Shown here piece after piece: positions 16,070 to 27,300 of a stretch of DNA of 64,000 bases (its first letter is position 1; every line of letters starts with the position of its first letter). The notes beneath the pieces are model-generated. The model was given only the letters and a program-made list of their open reading frames with translations, did not search any database and was not told where the DNA came from. Source of the DNA: Maribacter algarum (ex Zhang et al. 2020) (lineage in GTDB: Bacteria > Bacteroidota > Bacteroidia > Flavobacteriales > Flavobacteriaceae); NCBI RefSeq assembly GCF_005885635.1, contig NZ_VATY01000002.1, positions 310,001 through 374,000 of the forward strand, written 5' to 3'. The translations under genes and the position numbers were made by a program.

Positions 16070-16672
16070 TTACTGAATAATCCCGGTACAACTAACTCGA
16101 GCGCCAGCGGCACCACTGGGTTGAGATGTGAAATCATCTACACCCTGATGAACAATAACTCCTTTGCCAAGAATATTTTTTGTTTCATCATCGCATCCGA
16201 TGCACCATTCTTCGGTCGAGAATTCAACAGTAGCCAAGCCAGCTTCGTCTGCAGTAAAATTTCCAATGTCTCCTTTGTGATATCCTTCGGCAGCACCCCA
16301 TTTTCCATGTGGAGTATTTGTTGGATTCCAGTGGCCTCCAGTGGACTTGCCGTCTGCAGAAGAACAATCTGCCTTATCATGAATGTGAATGGCATGCTCT
16401 CCAGCAGAAAGACCTGATAACATTGCTATCATGCTAACTTTTCCGTCTGCTTCAGTAAATGTTACCGTACCCTTTACATTGCTATCACTTTTAGGTTCCA
16501 TCATAAACTTAACCGTGTTCACTTCTTCGGTAACCTCTTTAGCTGCTTCTTTCATTTCATCAGCTGCTTCCTCCATAGTGTCTGCGGCTTTGTCAGCTTC
16601 CTTTTTGACATCCTTACAGTTAAATGAAGTTATCATTAAAAACCCCATTACTGCTATTTTTATTTTTTTCAT
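16070..16672 (-). CDS. Cu/Zn superoxide dismutase-family protein
   Basis: 200 residues from the MKKIKI start at 16672; an upstream ATG at 16726 would put a non-signal stretch first. A signal sequence ends near SFNCKD, possibly a lipoprotein site. An unusual Ala/Glu/Lys-rich helix follows (about 22-50). The SOD fold has the copper ligands in HAIHIHDKADC, the zinc region GGHWNPTNTPHG and GDIGNF, and the late ligand VIVHQG. The enzyme would dismutate superoxide in the periplasm. The terminator between it and the AraC gene is shared. Confidence 0.88.
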   Translation of the reverse strand: MKKIKIAVMGFLMITSFNCKDVKKEADKAADTMEEAADEMKEAAKEVTEEVNTVKFMMEPKSDSNVKGTVTFTEADGKVSMIAMLSGLSAGEHAIHIHDKADCSSADGKSTGGHWNPTNTPHGKWGAAEGYHKGDIGNFTADEAGLATVEFSTEEWCIGCDDETKNILGKGVIVHQGVDDFTSQPSGAAGARVSCTGIIQ

Positions 16673-16744
16673 CTTTAATTTAAATTGGTTTCTTGCTAAT
16701 TTACTGAATATATAATCTAGTGTCAAGATTTTATGTAAGTGTTG

Positions 16745-19579
16745 CTATTTTGTCTCTGGCATTAAAATACCTAAGAAATAGTTTTCATCTAAGTACTTTT
16801 TCGCGACCTCTTGAAGGTCATTCGAGTTTAAGGAATTCACTTTGTCTTCAAAGGACAGAATACTATTCGAGTCTCTTTCTTCTTGGTGATTTGCTAATAA
16901 ATTACTAATCCAAAATTCATTGGTTTTCAGGTCTTCCTTTCGTTTTACGAGATAGGTTTCCTTAACCTTAGCTAAGTCTTCAGGTGTTACTCCCTCACTC
17001 TTAATCTTATTCACCTCTGCAAGCGCTGCATCGACTAATTTGTCCACATTTTCCGGACCACACGGGAAAGAGATGCTAAAAGTGATATTAGAAAAAGACA
17101 TCTTACTTAAGCTGCCGCGAGCACCCACACCATAAACCCCACCTTCTTGTTCACGTAGACGTTCGACTAGTTTAATGGTCAAAACTTCGCCTAAGGCGGC
17201 AATATTCAGGGCAATTTTACTGTCGTAAGGAATTTCTTCTTCCCAAGTTATGGAAACATTACTTTTGGGGTCTGTACCCCTGTTCACAATATGTTTCTGG
17301 AATTTGTCTTTTCTCCTAAATTTTGTTGGAACATATTTTTCGTTGCTGTTTTTACCAGGAAGCGAAGCCAAATAGGTTTTTGCCAACTCCCCAATTTTTT
17401 CTTCATCAATATTACCAACTAAAAAATAATGGAAGTCACCAGCATCGGCAAAACGCTCTTGATATTTTTGATAAGCCAAATTATAGTCTGAAGCGTCTAA
17501 CTTTTCAGTTGTTGGAAAGCCCGTATATCTTGGATTTCCTTCATTTTTGATTTTCCCAATTTGGTCTTGAAAGTAGAATTGCGGATTCGCCATCAGATTG
17601 CCCAAGAAGCTTTTTTGCTTTGTAATAAAGGAGCTGTAAGCTTCATCATCTTTATTTAAAGAAGTAAAATATAGATGTACCATTTGAAAAAGGGTTTCCA
17701 AATCCTTTGGAGCCGCGGAACCTCTAAAATTTTCACTGAACCCTCTTATTGACGGAGAAACATTCGCGATTTTGCCGCTCATGAATTTGTTTAAGTCCGT
17801 AAGTGATAAGCCTCCAATTCCGGCTTCCGTCAAACCTTGGTTTGCAAATGTAGTAGCAAGATAATCAGCATCTGAGTATAAACTAGTTCCCCCATGGCTA
17901 TAAGCTCTAAACAAGACTTCATCATTTTTAAAATCTGTTTTCTTATAGGTGAGTGTGGCACCATTACCAAGAGTTAAGGTCGTAGTACCCAATTTTGAGT
18001 TTGAACTTGTATTGCTTATTTCTCCAGCAACCGGCATTGTTTCAATTAGATTGCTACGCACCGCTTCATCTTCATATGCTTTGAGGTCTGCTGTTTGTAC
18101 TTCTTTCAACAATGCCTTGACTTCATCTTCAGTTGCTTGTGTCAACCCCTCTTTTTCGGGGCCAGTGAACACGATTACACGATTGTCATCGTGCAGGAAG
18201 TTCTTAATCAAAGCGCCAATTTCCTCCAATTTGACGGTTGGCAGGAATTTCTTGGTCATATCAAAGCTCCATTCTATACTCGGAATAGGACTATCTTCTA
18301 AATAATTTTGAATATATGCGTCAACGATTTGACCACTTTCCCGTTTATCACGATCGTTATATCTTTTTTCAAGTCCTGCCATGATGCTCTTCTTGGCACG
18401 ATCAAACTCAGCCTCCTTAAAACCAAAACGTTTTACACGTTCATTTTCTTCAAGGATTGCTTTGAGTCCCGCAAGTTGCCCCTCAGGACTAGTTACAGCA
18501 AAGGATTGGTAAGCATTTTTGGTGCGTGCATAAGTTCCCCCATAGTACGAAAACCCATACACGAATGGTGGTTCCGCACTATTTCTTAATTCATCTAGCC
18601 TATTGTTTATCAAGGTAGAAAATAAGTTTCTGACTATTGATTCGCGAAAATCAGCAACGGTTTTAACCTTCGGAGCAAGGTGGCTATCCTTATACATCAC
18701 CTGCACCTGGGTAAATGCAGCTTCTTTATCTGAAGCTATGGCAACAAGAGTTTCCTCATGGTTGGGTAGCTCATAGGCTTCTCTACCTGAAGGTTCTTTT
18801 GGTTTTTCTATACCTGAAAAGTGACTTTTTATTTTTTCCTCCATGACAGCAACATCCAAGTCCCCAACTGCAATAACGGCCATCAAATCAGGACGATACC
18901 ATTTTTTATAATAGTCTCGAACATCATCATACGTAAAGTTTTCAAGATTTTCTTTGGTTCCAATAGGTAAACGCTCGGCGTATTTTGAGCCGTACATTAT
19001 TTTCGGAAGCGTTACGCGCTGCATACGTTCATTAGCTCCTAAACGCAAGCGTAGCTCTTCTAAAACGACCCCTCTTTCATCATCAATGGCCTGTTCAGAT
19101 AGTGTTGTGTTATGGGCCCAATCTTCTATAATCTGAAAACCTTTTTCTAATTTTTCTGGGTCATCACTTGGGATAGGAAGAATATATACGGTTTCATCAA
19201 AACTAGTGTAGGCATTTAAATCAGCACCAAATTTCACACCAATACTTTGGAGATAATCTACAAGGTCATTTTTTTCAAAATTCTTAGTGCCATTGAAATT
19301 CATATGCTCCATAAAATGGGCTAATCCCAATTGGCGATCCGTCTCCATTATAGAACCTGCATTTACGGCTAATCGCAATTCCACCTTATCCTCAGGTTTT
19401 CCGTTATTTCGAATGTAGTAGGTCAACCCGTTTTCAAGTTTGCCAATCTTCACATTAGGGTCAACGGGGATATCACCTTCTGGAATGGTAATCGAATTGG
19501 ACATATCGGAGTCTGTTTGCGCTGCGGTACTTGAGATAATCAGCAATCCGATAGCGAAAGCTACAATTCTTTTTTTCAT
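16745..19579 (-). CDS. M16-family zinc protease
   Basis: 944 residues with a signal peptide (MKKRIVAFAIGLLIISSTAAQ). The zinc site is the inverted HxxEH motif, H88-x-x-E91-H92, followed by the distal glutamate in the DDERGVVLEELR region. A second M16 unit in the C-terminal half has the substrate-gripping arginine/tyrosine region EQEGGVYGVGARGS but no zinc site, as usual for the two-repeat pitrilysin type. It is an exported peptidase for short peptides. It begins a long minus-strand run of exported enzymes. Confidence 0.93.
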   Translation of the reverse strand: MKKRIVAFAIGLLIISSTAAQTDSDMSNSITIPEGDIPVDPNVKIGKLENGLTYYIRNNGKPEDKVELRLAVNAGSIMETDRQLGLAHFMEHMNFNGTKNFEKNDLVDYLQSIGVKFGADLNAYTSFDETVYILPIPSDDPEKLEKGFQIIEDWAHNTTLSEQAIDDERGVVLEELRLRLGANERMQRVTLPKIMYGSKYAERLPIGTKENLENFTYDDVRDYYKKWYRPDLMAVIAVGDLDVAVMEEKIKSHFSGIEKPKEPSGREAYELPNHEETLVAIASDKEAAFTQVQVMYKDSHLAPKVKTVADFRESIVRNLFSTLINNRLDELRNSAEPPFVYGFSYYGGTYARTKNAYQSFAVTSPEGQLAGLKAILEENERVKRFGFKEAEFDRAKKSIMAGLEKRYNDRDKRESGQIVDAYIQNYLEDSPIPSIEWSFDMTKKFLPTVKLEEIGALIKNFLHDDNRVIVFTGPEKEGLTQATEDEVKALLKEVQTADLKAYEDEAVRSNLIETMPVAGEISNTSSNSKLGTTTLTLGNGATLTYKKTDFKNDEVLFRAYSHGGTSLYSDADYLATTFANQGLTEAGIGGLSLTDLNKFMSGKIANVSPSIRGFSENFRGSAAPKDLETLFQMVHLYFTSLNKDDEAYSSFITKQKSFLGNLMANPQFYFQDQIGKIKNEGNPRYTGFPTTEKLDASDYNLAYQKYQERFADAGDFHYFLVGNIDEEKIGELAKTYLASLPGKNSNEKYVPTKFRRKDKFQKHIVNRGTDPKSNVSITWEEEIPYDSKIALNIAALGEVLTIKLVERLREQEGGVYGVGARGSLSKMSFSNITFSISFPCGPENVDKLVDAALAEVNKIKSEGVTPEDLAKVKETYLVKRKEDLKTNEFWISNLLANHQEERDSNSILSFEDKVNSLNSNDLQEVAKKYLDENYFLGILMPETK

Positions 19580-19651
19580 GTTTTAGTGTTTTGGTTTAAT
19601 TCCTAAATATAGCGTAAAGTTTGCTATACCTAAGGGTTGGAATATTTGAGT

Positions 19652-20146
19652 TCAGATTTTTTTAAGCAAGTCTGGACTATGACGAACGCCCCTTTTCAAA
19701 TTTTCACACATCAAAATGGACTTGTCAATGCGTGTTTGAGAGTTTTTGTAGCGAGAGATCATATAAATGATACCACGTTTTTTTCCCGCAGTAAAGGATT
19801 CAAAAATTTGAAATGCTTCATAGTCACTTAGTAAAACAGCATCAAGCTCTTCGGGCATTTCAACGCCATATTTGGAATCGTCCTCAAAGAATTGAAGTTG
19901 AAAATAATCGTTGGGAAAAACACCCAATTCCCTTTGATACCGCTTGCCAAACATCATATAATGAAGTCCTTTTCTCTTTTGAATAGCTCCGTGAAAGTCC
20001 AACGTTTTTCCGTCGAAACTTGCTTTTACTTTTACGCGTTTCAATTTTTTTTCCAGAAAAGGTTGAATAATATCTTCAGGAAGTAATAGAGAATAAAAAC
20101 TCCCGGTAACTGAAATTTCAAAAGGTTTGCTTTTTAGTTTTGGCAA
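19652..20146 (-). CDS. YdeI/OmpD-associated family protein (DUF1905 type)
   Basis: 164 residues. The N-terminal half (FEISVTGSFYSLLLPEDI, KVKASFDGKTLDFHGAI) fits DUF1905. The C-terminal half (VEMPEELDAVLLSDYEAFQIFESFTAGKKRGIIYMIS) is the OmdA/YdeI helical region. Function is unknown; YdeI relatives have been tied to antimicrobial peptide resistance. A second YdeI-type protein of a different subgroup is at 45672. Confidence 0.75.
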   Translation of the reverse strand: MPKLKSKPFEISVTGSFYSLLLPEDIIQPFLEKKLKRVKVKASFDGKTLDFHGAIQKRKGLHYMMFGKRYQRELGVFPNDYFQLQFFEDDSKYGVEMPEELDAVLLSDYEAFQIFESFTAGKKRGIIYMISRYKNSQTRIDKSILMCENLKRGVRHSPDLLKKI

Positions 20147-20178
20147 TGGTTTTAGTATTTAATTTCCGTCTTCCGTCT

Positions 20179-21393
20179 TCAATCAATCAACTCCGTAATC
20201 ACCTGCGTCTCGCTGTGCAAGGTTTTATGAACCGGACATTTATCCGCAATCTGTAAAATACGAGCGATTTGTTTTTCTTCCAAATTTCCAGTTAGTTTAA
20301 TCTCTCGATGAAAAGTGTCAATTTTGGCTGTATCGTCCTCACAATTTTCACAATCCACAGCATGTGATTTTCCATAGGAGGTATGTACTTCAATATTTTC
20401 TAAAGGCCATCCTTTCCTACGTACATACATTTGAACCGTCATCGCCGTACAAGCGGATAAACCCGCGGAAACAAATTCATAGGGTGATGGACCAAAATCA
20501 TTACCGCCAAAAGAAATAGGTTCATCGGCATTCATGTAATGATTACCTACTTTCATAGCGGTAGTAAATCCGTCTTCGGCATCAAGACTGGCAACTACCT
20601 GATGTTTTGTTTTTAAATTGGACTCATCAGGAATCTCAACATAGCGTTGCGCCCAACCGGCAATAACCTCTCCGGCATATATCGAATCTTTTTTATTCAT
20701 TAGCAGATGGTCTGCTCCATCCAAGGATACAAAACTTTTTGGATGCCGCGCAGCAATATAGATTTCCTCAGCATTTTTGATACCAACGGTACTGTCTTGA
20801 GGCGAATGCATTACCAATAAAGCTTTTCTAAGATTTTGTGCAGTTTCCGGAAGTGATTTAGATTCCAAATCATCTAAAAACTGTTTCTTGATGGTAAAAT
20901 CGCGTCCACTTAAATTCACAACTGCTTTTCCGGATGTCTTGATTTCTTCTATTCCACTTTTTAACAAATGTTGCACATGGCTTGGGTTTGATGGTGCCCC
21001 AATTGTTGCAACTGCTTTTACTGATTCAATTTCAGAGGCCGCAAAAATTACTGCTGCACCTCCTAAAGAATGACCAACTAAGAGGGTAGGGGCTTGGTAA
21101 TCTTTTTTGAGATATTCGGCTGCGGCAACTAGATCTTCTACATTTCCTGAAAAGTTAGTGTCTTCAAAGTCGCCTTCGCTTTCTCCAAGTCCTGTAAAAT
21201 CAAAGCGTAGGACTCCAAAACCCTTTGAAGTCAAAGCTTTTCCAATATTTTTTACAGCAGATAAATTCTTATTGCAGGTAAAGCAATGCGCGAAAATTGC
21301 ATAGTTATGAGGATGTTGATTTACTGGAAGCTCCAATCTTCCTACTAAATTTTGCCCTTCTTTATTCTGGAATGTTACTTTTTGCAAGTTCAT
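20179..21393 (-). CDS. Bifunctional alpha/beta hydrolase-OsmC protein
   Basis: 404 residues in two parts. Residues 1-255 are an alpha/beta hydrolase with nucleophile S109 in LLVGHSLGG, an HCFTCNKN oxyanion-side region, and acid/histidine in MHSPQDSTVG and LDGADHLL. Residues 270-404 are an OsmC/Ohr domain with the peroxidatic cysteine in GLSACTAMTVQMYV and the resolving one in DKCPVHKTL. Fusions of this sort are known in Bacteroidetes and proteobacteria and probably couple ester or thioester cleavage to organic peroxide reduction. Cytoplasmic. Confidence 0.92.
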   Translation of the reverse strand: MNLQKVTFQNKEGQNLVGRLELPVNQHPHNYAIFAHCFTCNKNLSAVKNIGKALTSKGFGVLRFDFTGLGESEGDFEDTNFSGNVEDLVAAAEYLKKDYQAPTLLVGHSLGGAAVIFAASEIESVKAVATIGAPSNPSHVQHLLKSGIEEIKTSGKAVVNLSGRDFTIKKQFLDDLESKSLPETAQNLRKALLVMHSPQDSTVGIKNAEEIYIAARHPKSFVSLDGADHLLMNKKDSIYAGEVIAGWAQRYVEIPDESNLKTKHQVVASLDAEDGFTTAMKVGNHYMNADEPISFGGNDFGPSPYEFVSAGLSACTAMTVQMYVRRKGWPLENIEVHTSYGKSHAVDCENCEDDTAKIDTFHREIKLTGNLEEKQIARILQIADKCPVHKTLHSETQVITELID

Positions 21394-21457
21394 ATTGTGT
21401 TGTATTTTTTGTAGAAACTTCTATTGGCACCACGGCAAACTGCAACTGCCTTCTGAA

Positions 21458-22168
21458 TTACTCCTTAACCTTTTTTCGTAAGTCGGGATTATAGAAGACT
21501 CCTATCTGCAATCGGTCAAAATTTGCGCTGGGGAAGTGATTCTTCAAATACCCAATTTGAACACTTGTATTCTTAAAAACATTCGCGCCTATTGCTCCAT
21601 ACAATCGATTTTGACCATAAACAGCATCCTGTAAATTCAAAAAAATTTCGTCATAGAAATTCAAAAAGAATACTTTACTTAAAGGATAAGTTACTTGAAG
21701 ACGATAACGTGCGCGATGCTGGGTATCTTTTCCACTGAAATCTTTATCATTTATGAAACGTTGTTCTAAACGATAACGATGTTCAAATTTGAACTGACCT
21801 ACTGTATTTTTTAATATAAATTGTTCAAATATTCGATGTTCGATGATGTTGCTGTCAGCTACTTCGGCATCGATTCCTAATATTCTGAAATCCTCAAAAG
21901 TCGGGTCAGTTGCGATATAGCCGTATCCAAAGGTGGCTATGGCATTTTCATTTATGTGGTAGTTCAGTCCAGTTCGCAACAGCAGCTGATTGAAATTTTT
22001 GCCATTTTCATAATATCGTAATTGCGCCTCTGTATGAATGCTTAGTTTCTCAGACACTTTGTTTGTGCCAAAATACATATGCCATGAGCCGAGTGTATCA
22101 TCTCCAATTTGTTGGGCTAAGGTTGAAATTGTAAAAAATAGGGCAAGTAGTAATACTGTTTTTTTCAT
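21458..22168 (-). CDS. DUF2490 outer-membrane-like protein
   Basis: 236 residues with a signal peptide ending LAQ. The rest alternates hydrophobic and polar residues in beta strands, with the DUF2490 landmarks LGSWHMYFG near the start, RYYENGKNFNQLLLRTG, and EHRYRLEQRF in the middle. DUF2490 proteins are thought to be small outer-membrane barrels of unknown role. The next upstream gene (S9 peptidase) is separated by an interspersed repeat. Confidence 0.85.
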   Translation of the reverse strand: MKKTVLLLALFFTISTLAQQIGDDTLGSWHMYFGTNKVSEKLSIHTEAQLRYYENGKNFNQLLLRTGLNYHINENAIATFGYGYIATDPTFEDFRILGIDAEVADSNIIEHRIFEQFILKNTVGQFKFEHRYRLEQRFINDKDFSGKDTQHRARYRLQVTYPLSKVFFLNFYDEIFLNLQDAVYGQNRLYGAIGANVFKNTSVQIGYLKNHFPSANFDRLQIGVFYNPDLRKKVKE

Positions 22169-22194
22169 AAATAATTAATAAGTCTTTATTCTGT

Positions 22195-22251
22195 GAGGTC
22201 GGACGGAGTCGCAACCGGTGTCCTAGGTTCTCGACTCCGCTCGAAGTGACA
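22195..22251. repeat. Interspersed intergenic repeat with hairpin
   Basis: Between the S9 peptidase and the DUF2490 gene, CGGAGTCG (22204-22211) pairs with CGACTCCG (22232-22239). The unit, including TTCTCGACTCCGCTCGAAGTGAC, is GC-rich relative to its surroundings and resembles short palindromic repeats that I recall as widespread between genes in Flavobacteriia. It may act as an RNA 3' end. Confidence 0.5.
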
Positions 22252-22258
22252 GATTTGT

Positions 22259-24201
22259 TTAAATGTCTGTTTCTTTTGTCATGGACTCTCCATCTTCAAT
22301 AGGAACTCCTTTATCACCCTTAAGATGAACATCTAAAAACTTCAAGGCTTCACTATAGGCCTTGATTTGATTTTCCTTTTTAACGAACCCATGGCCTTCG
22401 TCTTCGAACAATACATATTCAACTGGAACGCCATTTTTACGAACGCCAGCAACAATTTCGTCAGACTCTACTTGAAGGACTCTAGGGTCCTTTGCACCTT
22501 GTAGTACGATTAAAGGTTTAGTGACTTTATCCGTGTGGAATAAAGGAGAGATTTCACGCAATCTAACGGAATCGGCGCTATTAGGGTCGCCTAATTCTAA
22601 GTACAAAGCTTCTTTTTGTGCTTCCCACCATGGCGGTATGCTACGTAGGGTACGAATCCAGTTGGTTACGCCAAACAAGTTCACTCCAACATCGAATTCT
22701 TCGGGAGTAAAAGTCAAGGCGGCCATGGTCATATAACCCCCATAAGAACCGCCAACGATTCCTATTTTTTCACCATCGATTTCAGGTTGCTGGGCCAGCC
22801 AATCTTTGCCAGCAATACAGTCTTTTAAATCTTTGTCTCCGTGGTTGAGGTCATCCATTTTATAGAAAGTTTTTCCATAGCCGCTGCTTCCTCTATTATT
22901 AACGGCCAACACCGCATAACCGTGATTAACCATGTATTGTAAAAATGAATTAAATCCTTGACGCGATTGCCCTCCTGGACCACCATGCACCCAAACCATT
23001 GCGGGCACTTTGGTTTCTGCTGATGCTTGATGTGGTAGGTAATAGATAGCAGGTATCTCTAAACCATCAAAAGACTTGTAACGTACTACTTCTGCACGTA
23101 CCATATCTTGACCCTGAATTTCATCATTTAAAACGTCAGTTAATTTGATTTGCTCTTTAGATTCCAAGTTATATACGTATAGGTTGGAAGGGGTATGAGA
23201 GCCTCCAGCATAGAATCGCATCCATTTTCATCATCTGAAAAACCAACGTTGGTAATTGCCATACCATCAAAAGAAGGCAAGTCTATATTTTCACCGGAAG
23301 CGACATCCATAACCTCAATGGTATTTTTGGCATCTTCGTTAATATAGGTGACTTGATACGTTCCATTTTCAGTGAAATAAGACCCCATGATATCCCAACT
23401 TTTCGTCATGACCTTTTCGCTAGTTTTATTAGTAATATCGTATTTCATCAGCTGCGAAAATTCATTGCCGTCATCAGAAGTGTAATACAATGATTTTCCG
23501 TCAGGAGAAAAATCTTCGGGACTATTACCACTCTGATTTGTATTGATTTTGGTAAATGATTTGTCTTCCATACCATAAAGGAACAAATCTGCATCGTTAG
23601 TGTTTATAGGCTTTATGAGCGGAAGATACTTTTTGTCATCCGACAATCCGCCTAAAAAATAGCCATCATTGTTTTGATATAGCATTTTCGGAGTGAATGT
23701 TTCCAAATCCATTTCATAGAGGTCAGTGAAACGTTCATCTCTTTTGTTGGATGTATAATAGAATCCCTTCTTATCATCAGTCCATCCATAAAAACTGGCT
23801 CGTTTTCCTTCATCGGGAGTCAAATCTTTATGAGTCCCATCAACATCTCTTAGATAAATGTGATAGATTTCATCGCCATTACCATCCATACGGAAAAGCA
23901 TACGCTCATCTTTTGGAAAATAGGATATACCAAAAACTGACGCACTATCGGATTGGGTGACAGGCATCATTTCTCCTCCAGAAGTGGGCACGGTGTACAT
24001 ATTGTAAATTCCAGAGCGATTGCTAGAAATCAACATTTTTGATTTATCAGGTGAAAAACTACCGCCACCGATAGCTTCGTTATCCATCATCTGTTCGATG
24101 GTGTAGGTTTTCATCGTTTCCGCTATGCTCGGCTCGACGGGCTTTTCTTCTTTACAACCCCAAATTAGGACGATTGCACATAATACTACTAGTTGTTTCA
24201 T
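22259..24201 (-). pseudogene. S9 prolyl oligopeptidase-family peptidase, frameshifted
   Basis: Two frames together give one S9 peptidase of about 647 residues. The first (24201 to about 23222) holds a lipoprotein signal (IVLIWGCK) and the PD40/TolB-like propeller; the second (23221-22259) has the alpha/beta hydrolase domain with HGGPGGQ, catalytic S in GGSYGG, D in GAKDPRV and H in EDEGHGF. At 23219-23224 the sequence reads GAAAAT-GG-ATGCGA and one base appears to be missing. All catalytic residues survive, but the catalytic half alone would lack the export signal. It is a true recent mutation or a sequencing error. Confidence 0.85.
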
Positions 24202-24242
24202 GATGTTTGTTTTTTGTTAATGATTGTTATTAAAAGGGTGTC

Positions 24243-24292
24243 AGATGCTCGATGCACGATGAAAGATAACATCGGGCTTCGTGCATCCAACA
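24243..24292. repeat. Intergenic inverted repeat
   Basis: GATGCACGA (24251-24259) pairs with TCGTGCATC (24279-24287), with related CATC/GATG steps around it. It occupies the gap between the end of the propeller protein gene and the start of the S9 peptidase. It looks like another flavobacterial interspersed hairpin repeat of a different family from that at 22195. Confidence 0.45.
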
Positions 24293-24303
24293 TCCAAACT
24301 TTT

Positions 24304-27300
24304 CTAATTCATACTAAAACTCTTAGTTTCTTTAAAGGGAGAAACTTCCAATGCTTCAATTGATTCCCGATAACCTTTCCAGCGGTCTGAGAAGAAGCTA
24401 TTGGTTTTGTTCAAGGCATCTTTCAAATCATCCTCGGCGTATTTTATTAAGTTCTTTTCGGTTTCGGTCAAGCCTGTTTTTCTAGTTTCCGTGTAATAAC
24501 CAGCATTTCCGATACGTTGCATAACGTTGATTTCCGGGTTCCTGGTAATCCCCTGGCGTTTGTCTTCTTTTCCAATATACAATGCTACAACTGAGTCAAT
24601 CGCTTTTACGATATCCGTAGAAGCTTTTATTTGGTCTTTGTACTTCTTCTTATCCATTTCCTTCAACTCTTTCGCGTACTTGTTAGCAACACTTTTGCTC
24701 TCGTTCAACTGTTTAACGGCATCTGAAGCGGTTTGTGTCATAGCCATGATTTTGTTTGAGGCCTCATATATCTCATTTACGGAATTCATATCAACATTTA
24801 ATCGTGGGTCTGTTTTGATCGTTATCATAGTTTCATCCGTTACATCTCCGTAACTCATTCTGACCTTATAGATTCCTGGTTTGACGCTTCTTCCACCGCG
24901 CTCGTTCTTACGTTTGCTTATTTTTCGAGAAGGTCTGTCCGGTCCTTTCTCATCCATACCCCAGTAAATCCTATGGAAACCTGCTTTTTCCGGAGTTTTG
25001 AATTTTAGTGTTCGGATAACTTTATCACCACTTAGTAATTCGAATTGAACGGAATCTTTTTTCTGTACTCCTGTTAACTCTTCTTTTTCAGAACTTGACG
25101 GTGCTGAACTCGTTTCAGCATCTTTTTCATCTTTATCAGAATCCTTCTCCGGTTTGTCTGCTTTCTTCTTTCCTTCTTTGAGATAATAGGTAATCATCGC
25201 ACCTAATTTACGGTTCTCCGCATTGTATAAAGCATCACCTCCAAAACGACTTCCGGTGGGTTGTTGAATGGCAGCCTGATAAGCTGTTGGAGGAGTAAAC
25301 AATTTGGCATCGGCATTCAAAATGGCCTTGTTCGAAGCAATTTCACGAAGAGGGCGAATATCATCAAGCACCCAAGCGGCACGTCCGAAAGTACCGATTA
25401 CCAAATCATGTTCTCTAGGATGGATAACCATATCCTTTGTAGAAACTGTTGGGAAACCTTCGGTCCATTTTTGCCAGTTTGCTCCGGCATTGAAGGAAAT
25501 ATATAATCCGTCATCCGTTCCTAAGAACAATAGGTTTGCATTTTCAGGGTCTTCAACGATTGACAAAGTGTAACTCTGAACGTCATTTACGTCTACGATT
25601 CGCTCCCACGTTTTTCCGTAGTTTCTAGTGCGATAAGCGTAGGGGGTATAGTTGAATCTTCTGTAATCATTCGCAATTAATAGCGCTTCCCCTTTGTTTT
25701 TATTGGAAGCCTTGATTTGAGGAATCCAACTTCCTGCGGGTAAACCTTTAATGTTTTGAGTAACATCAGTCCATGTTTCTCCACCATTTTGGGTATAATG
25801 AACACGTCCGTCATCTGAACCTGTCCAGAGCATATCTTTTTCCAAAGGAGAAGGCTCAATCACTAAAATCGTCGTGTGATTTTCTGCTCCAGTAGCATCC
25901 ATACTTAAACCACCGCTTTCACTTTGCTTTTGTTTTTCAGGGTCGTTGGTAGTCAAATCTGGAGAAATGACTTCCCAAGTCAGTCCTTTGTTTGTGCTCT
26001 TATGTACAAACTGACTTCCGAAGTATACAGTACTTATATCGAAAGGGTCTTGGCCGATGGCTGCATTCCAGTTAAAACGAAGTTTGGTTTTCGCATCTGG
26101 TGGAGTAGGGCGGACGATATAGTTGTTCCCCGTAATATGGTCATAACGCTGCACAAAACCTTGCTGGCTCATGGTATACCCATACTGGGAATTCTCTAAA
26201 TCAGGAACGACATCAAAACCATCACCGAAACTAATTTCTTGCCAGTAGCTGTTACGAATACCTTGTCGTTTCCAAACGTAGGCAGGGCCCCGCCAAGAAC
26301 CGTTGTCTTGCATACCTCCATAAACATTGTATGGAAATTCATTATCCGTGGCAATATGATAGAACTGCGCTACAGGAATGTTTCCAATAAAACGCCATGA
26401 CTTACCACCGTCTTTTGAAATGTTGAATCCACCGTCATTACCGTTTAAAATGAATTGTCCATTGTCCGGGTGTATCCAAAAAGCATGGTGGTCAGGGTGT
26501 ACGCCGTTGGTGACATCATTACCATAGGCATTCATGAGCTGCTTAAAGTTTTTACCGCCATCTTCGGAAACATTGATAAAGGTAAATACCGAATAGACCC
26601 GATTTTCATTCTGAGGATCTACATAAATCTCAGAATAATAAAAGGGACGATTACCGATATCGGACTTGTCATTTATCTTTTTCCATTTAAAACCACCATC
26701 TTCTGATTTGTAAAGCGCATTCTTTTTGGCCTCAATTAAAGCATAAACAATATTGGGTTTTCCAGGAGCAATCGCGATTCCAATTCTTCCCAAATCTCCT
26801 TTAGGGAGTCCGTCTTCTTCGGTTAATTTCTTCCAATTTTTTCCACCATCATGAGTCATATAAAGTCCGCTACCTTTTCCTCCAGATTTAAAAAACCATG
26901 GGTCACGTTTGTGCTCCCACATAGCGGCTATCAGTTTATTCGGATTCGTTGGATCCATCACTAAATCAGCTACGCCTGTTTTATTATTCACAAACAAGAC
27001 CTTCTCCCAGGTCTCACCGCCGTCAGTGGTTTTATAAACGCCACGCTCAGGATGTTCACCCCATGGTGAACCAATAGCACCAACGTAAACCGTATTCGGG
27101 TCTGAAGGGTCGATTTTTATTCTATGGATGTGCCTTGTTTTTGTGAGTCCCATCGCCTTCCAACTTTTACCACCGTCTAAAGACTTATAGACACCAAAAC
27201 CACCATTTAAACTATTACGAGGATTTCCTTCTCCTGTTCCAACCCAAATCACGGAGGGGTTCGATTGCTGAATGGCTAGCGCACCAACAGAAGCGGTTAA

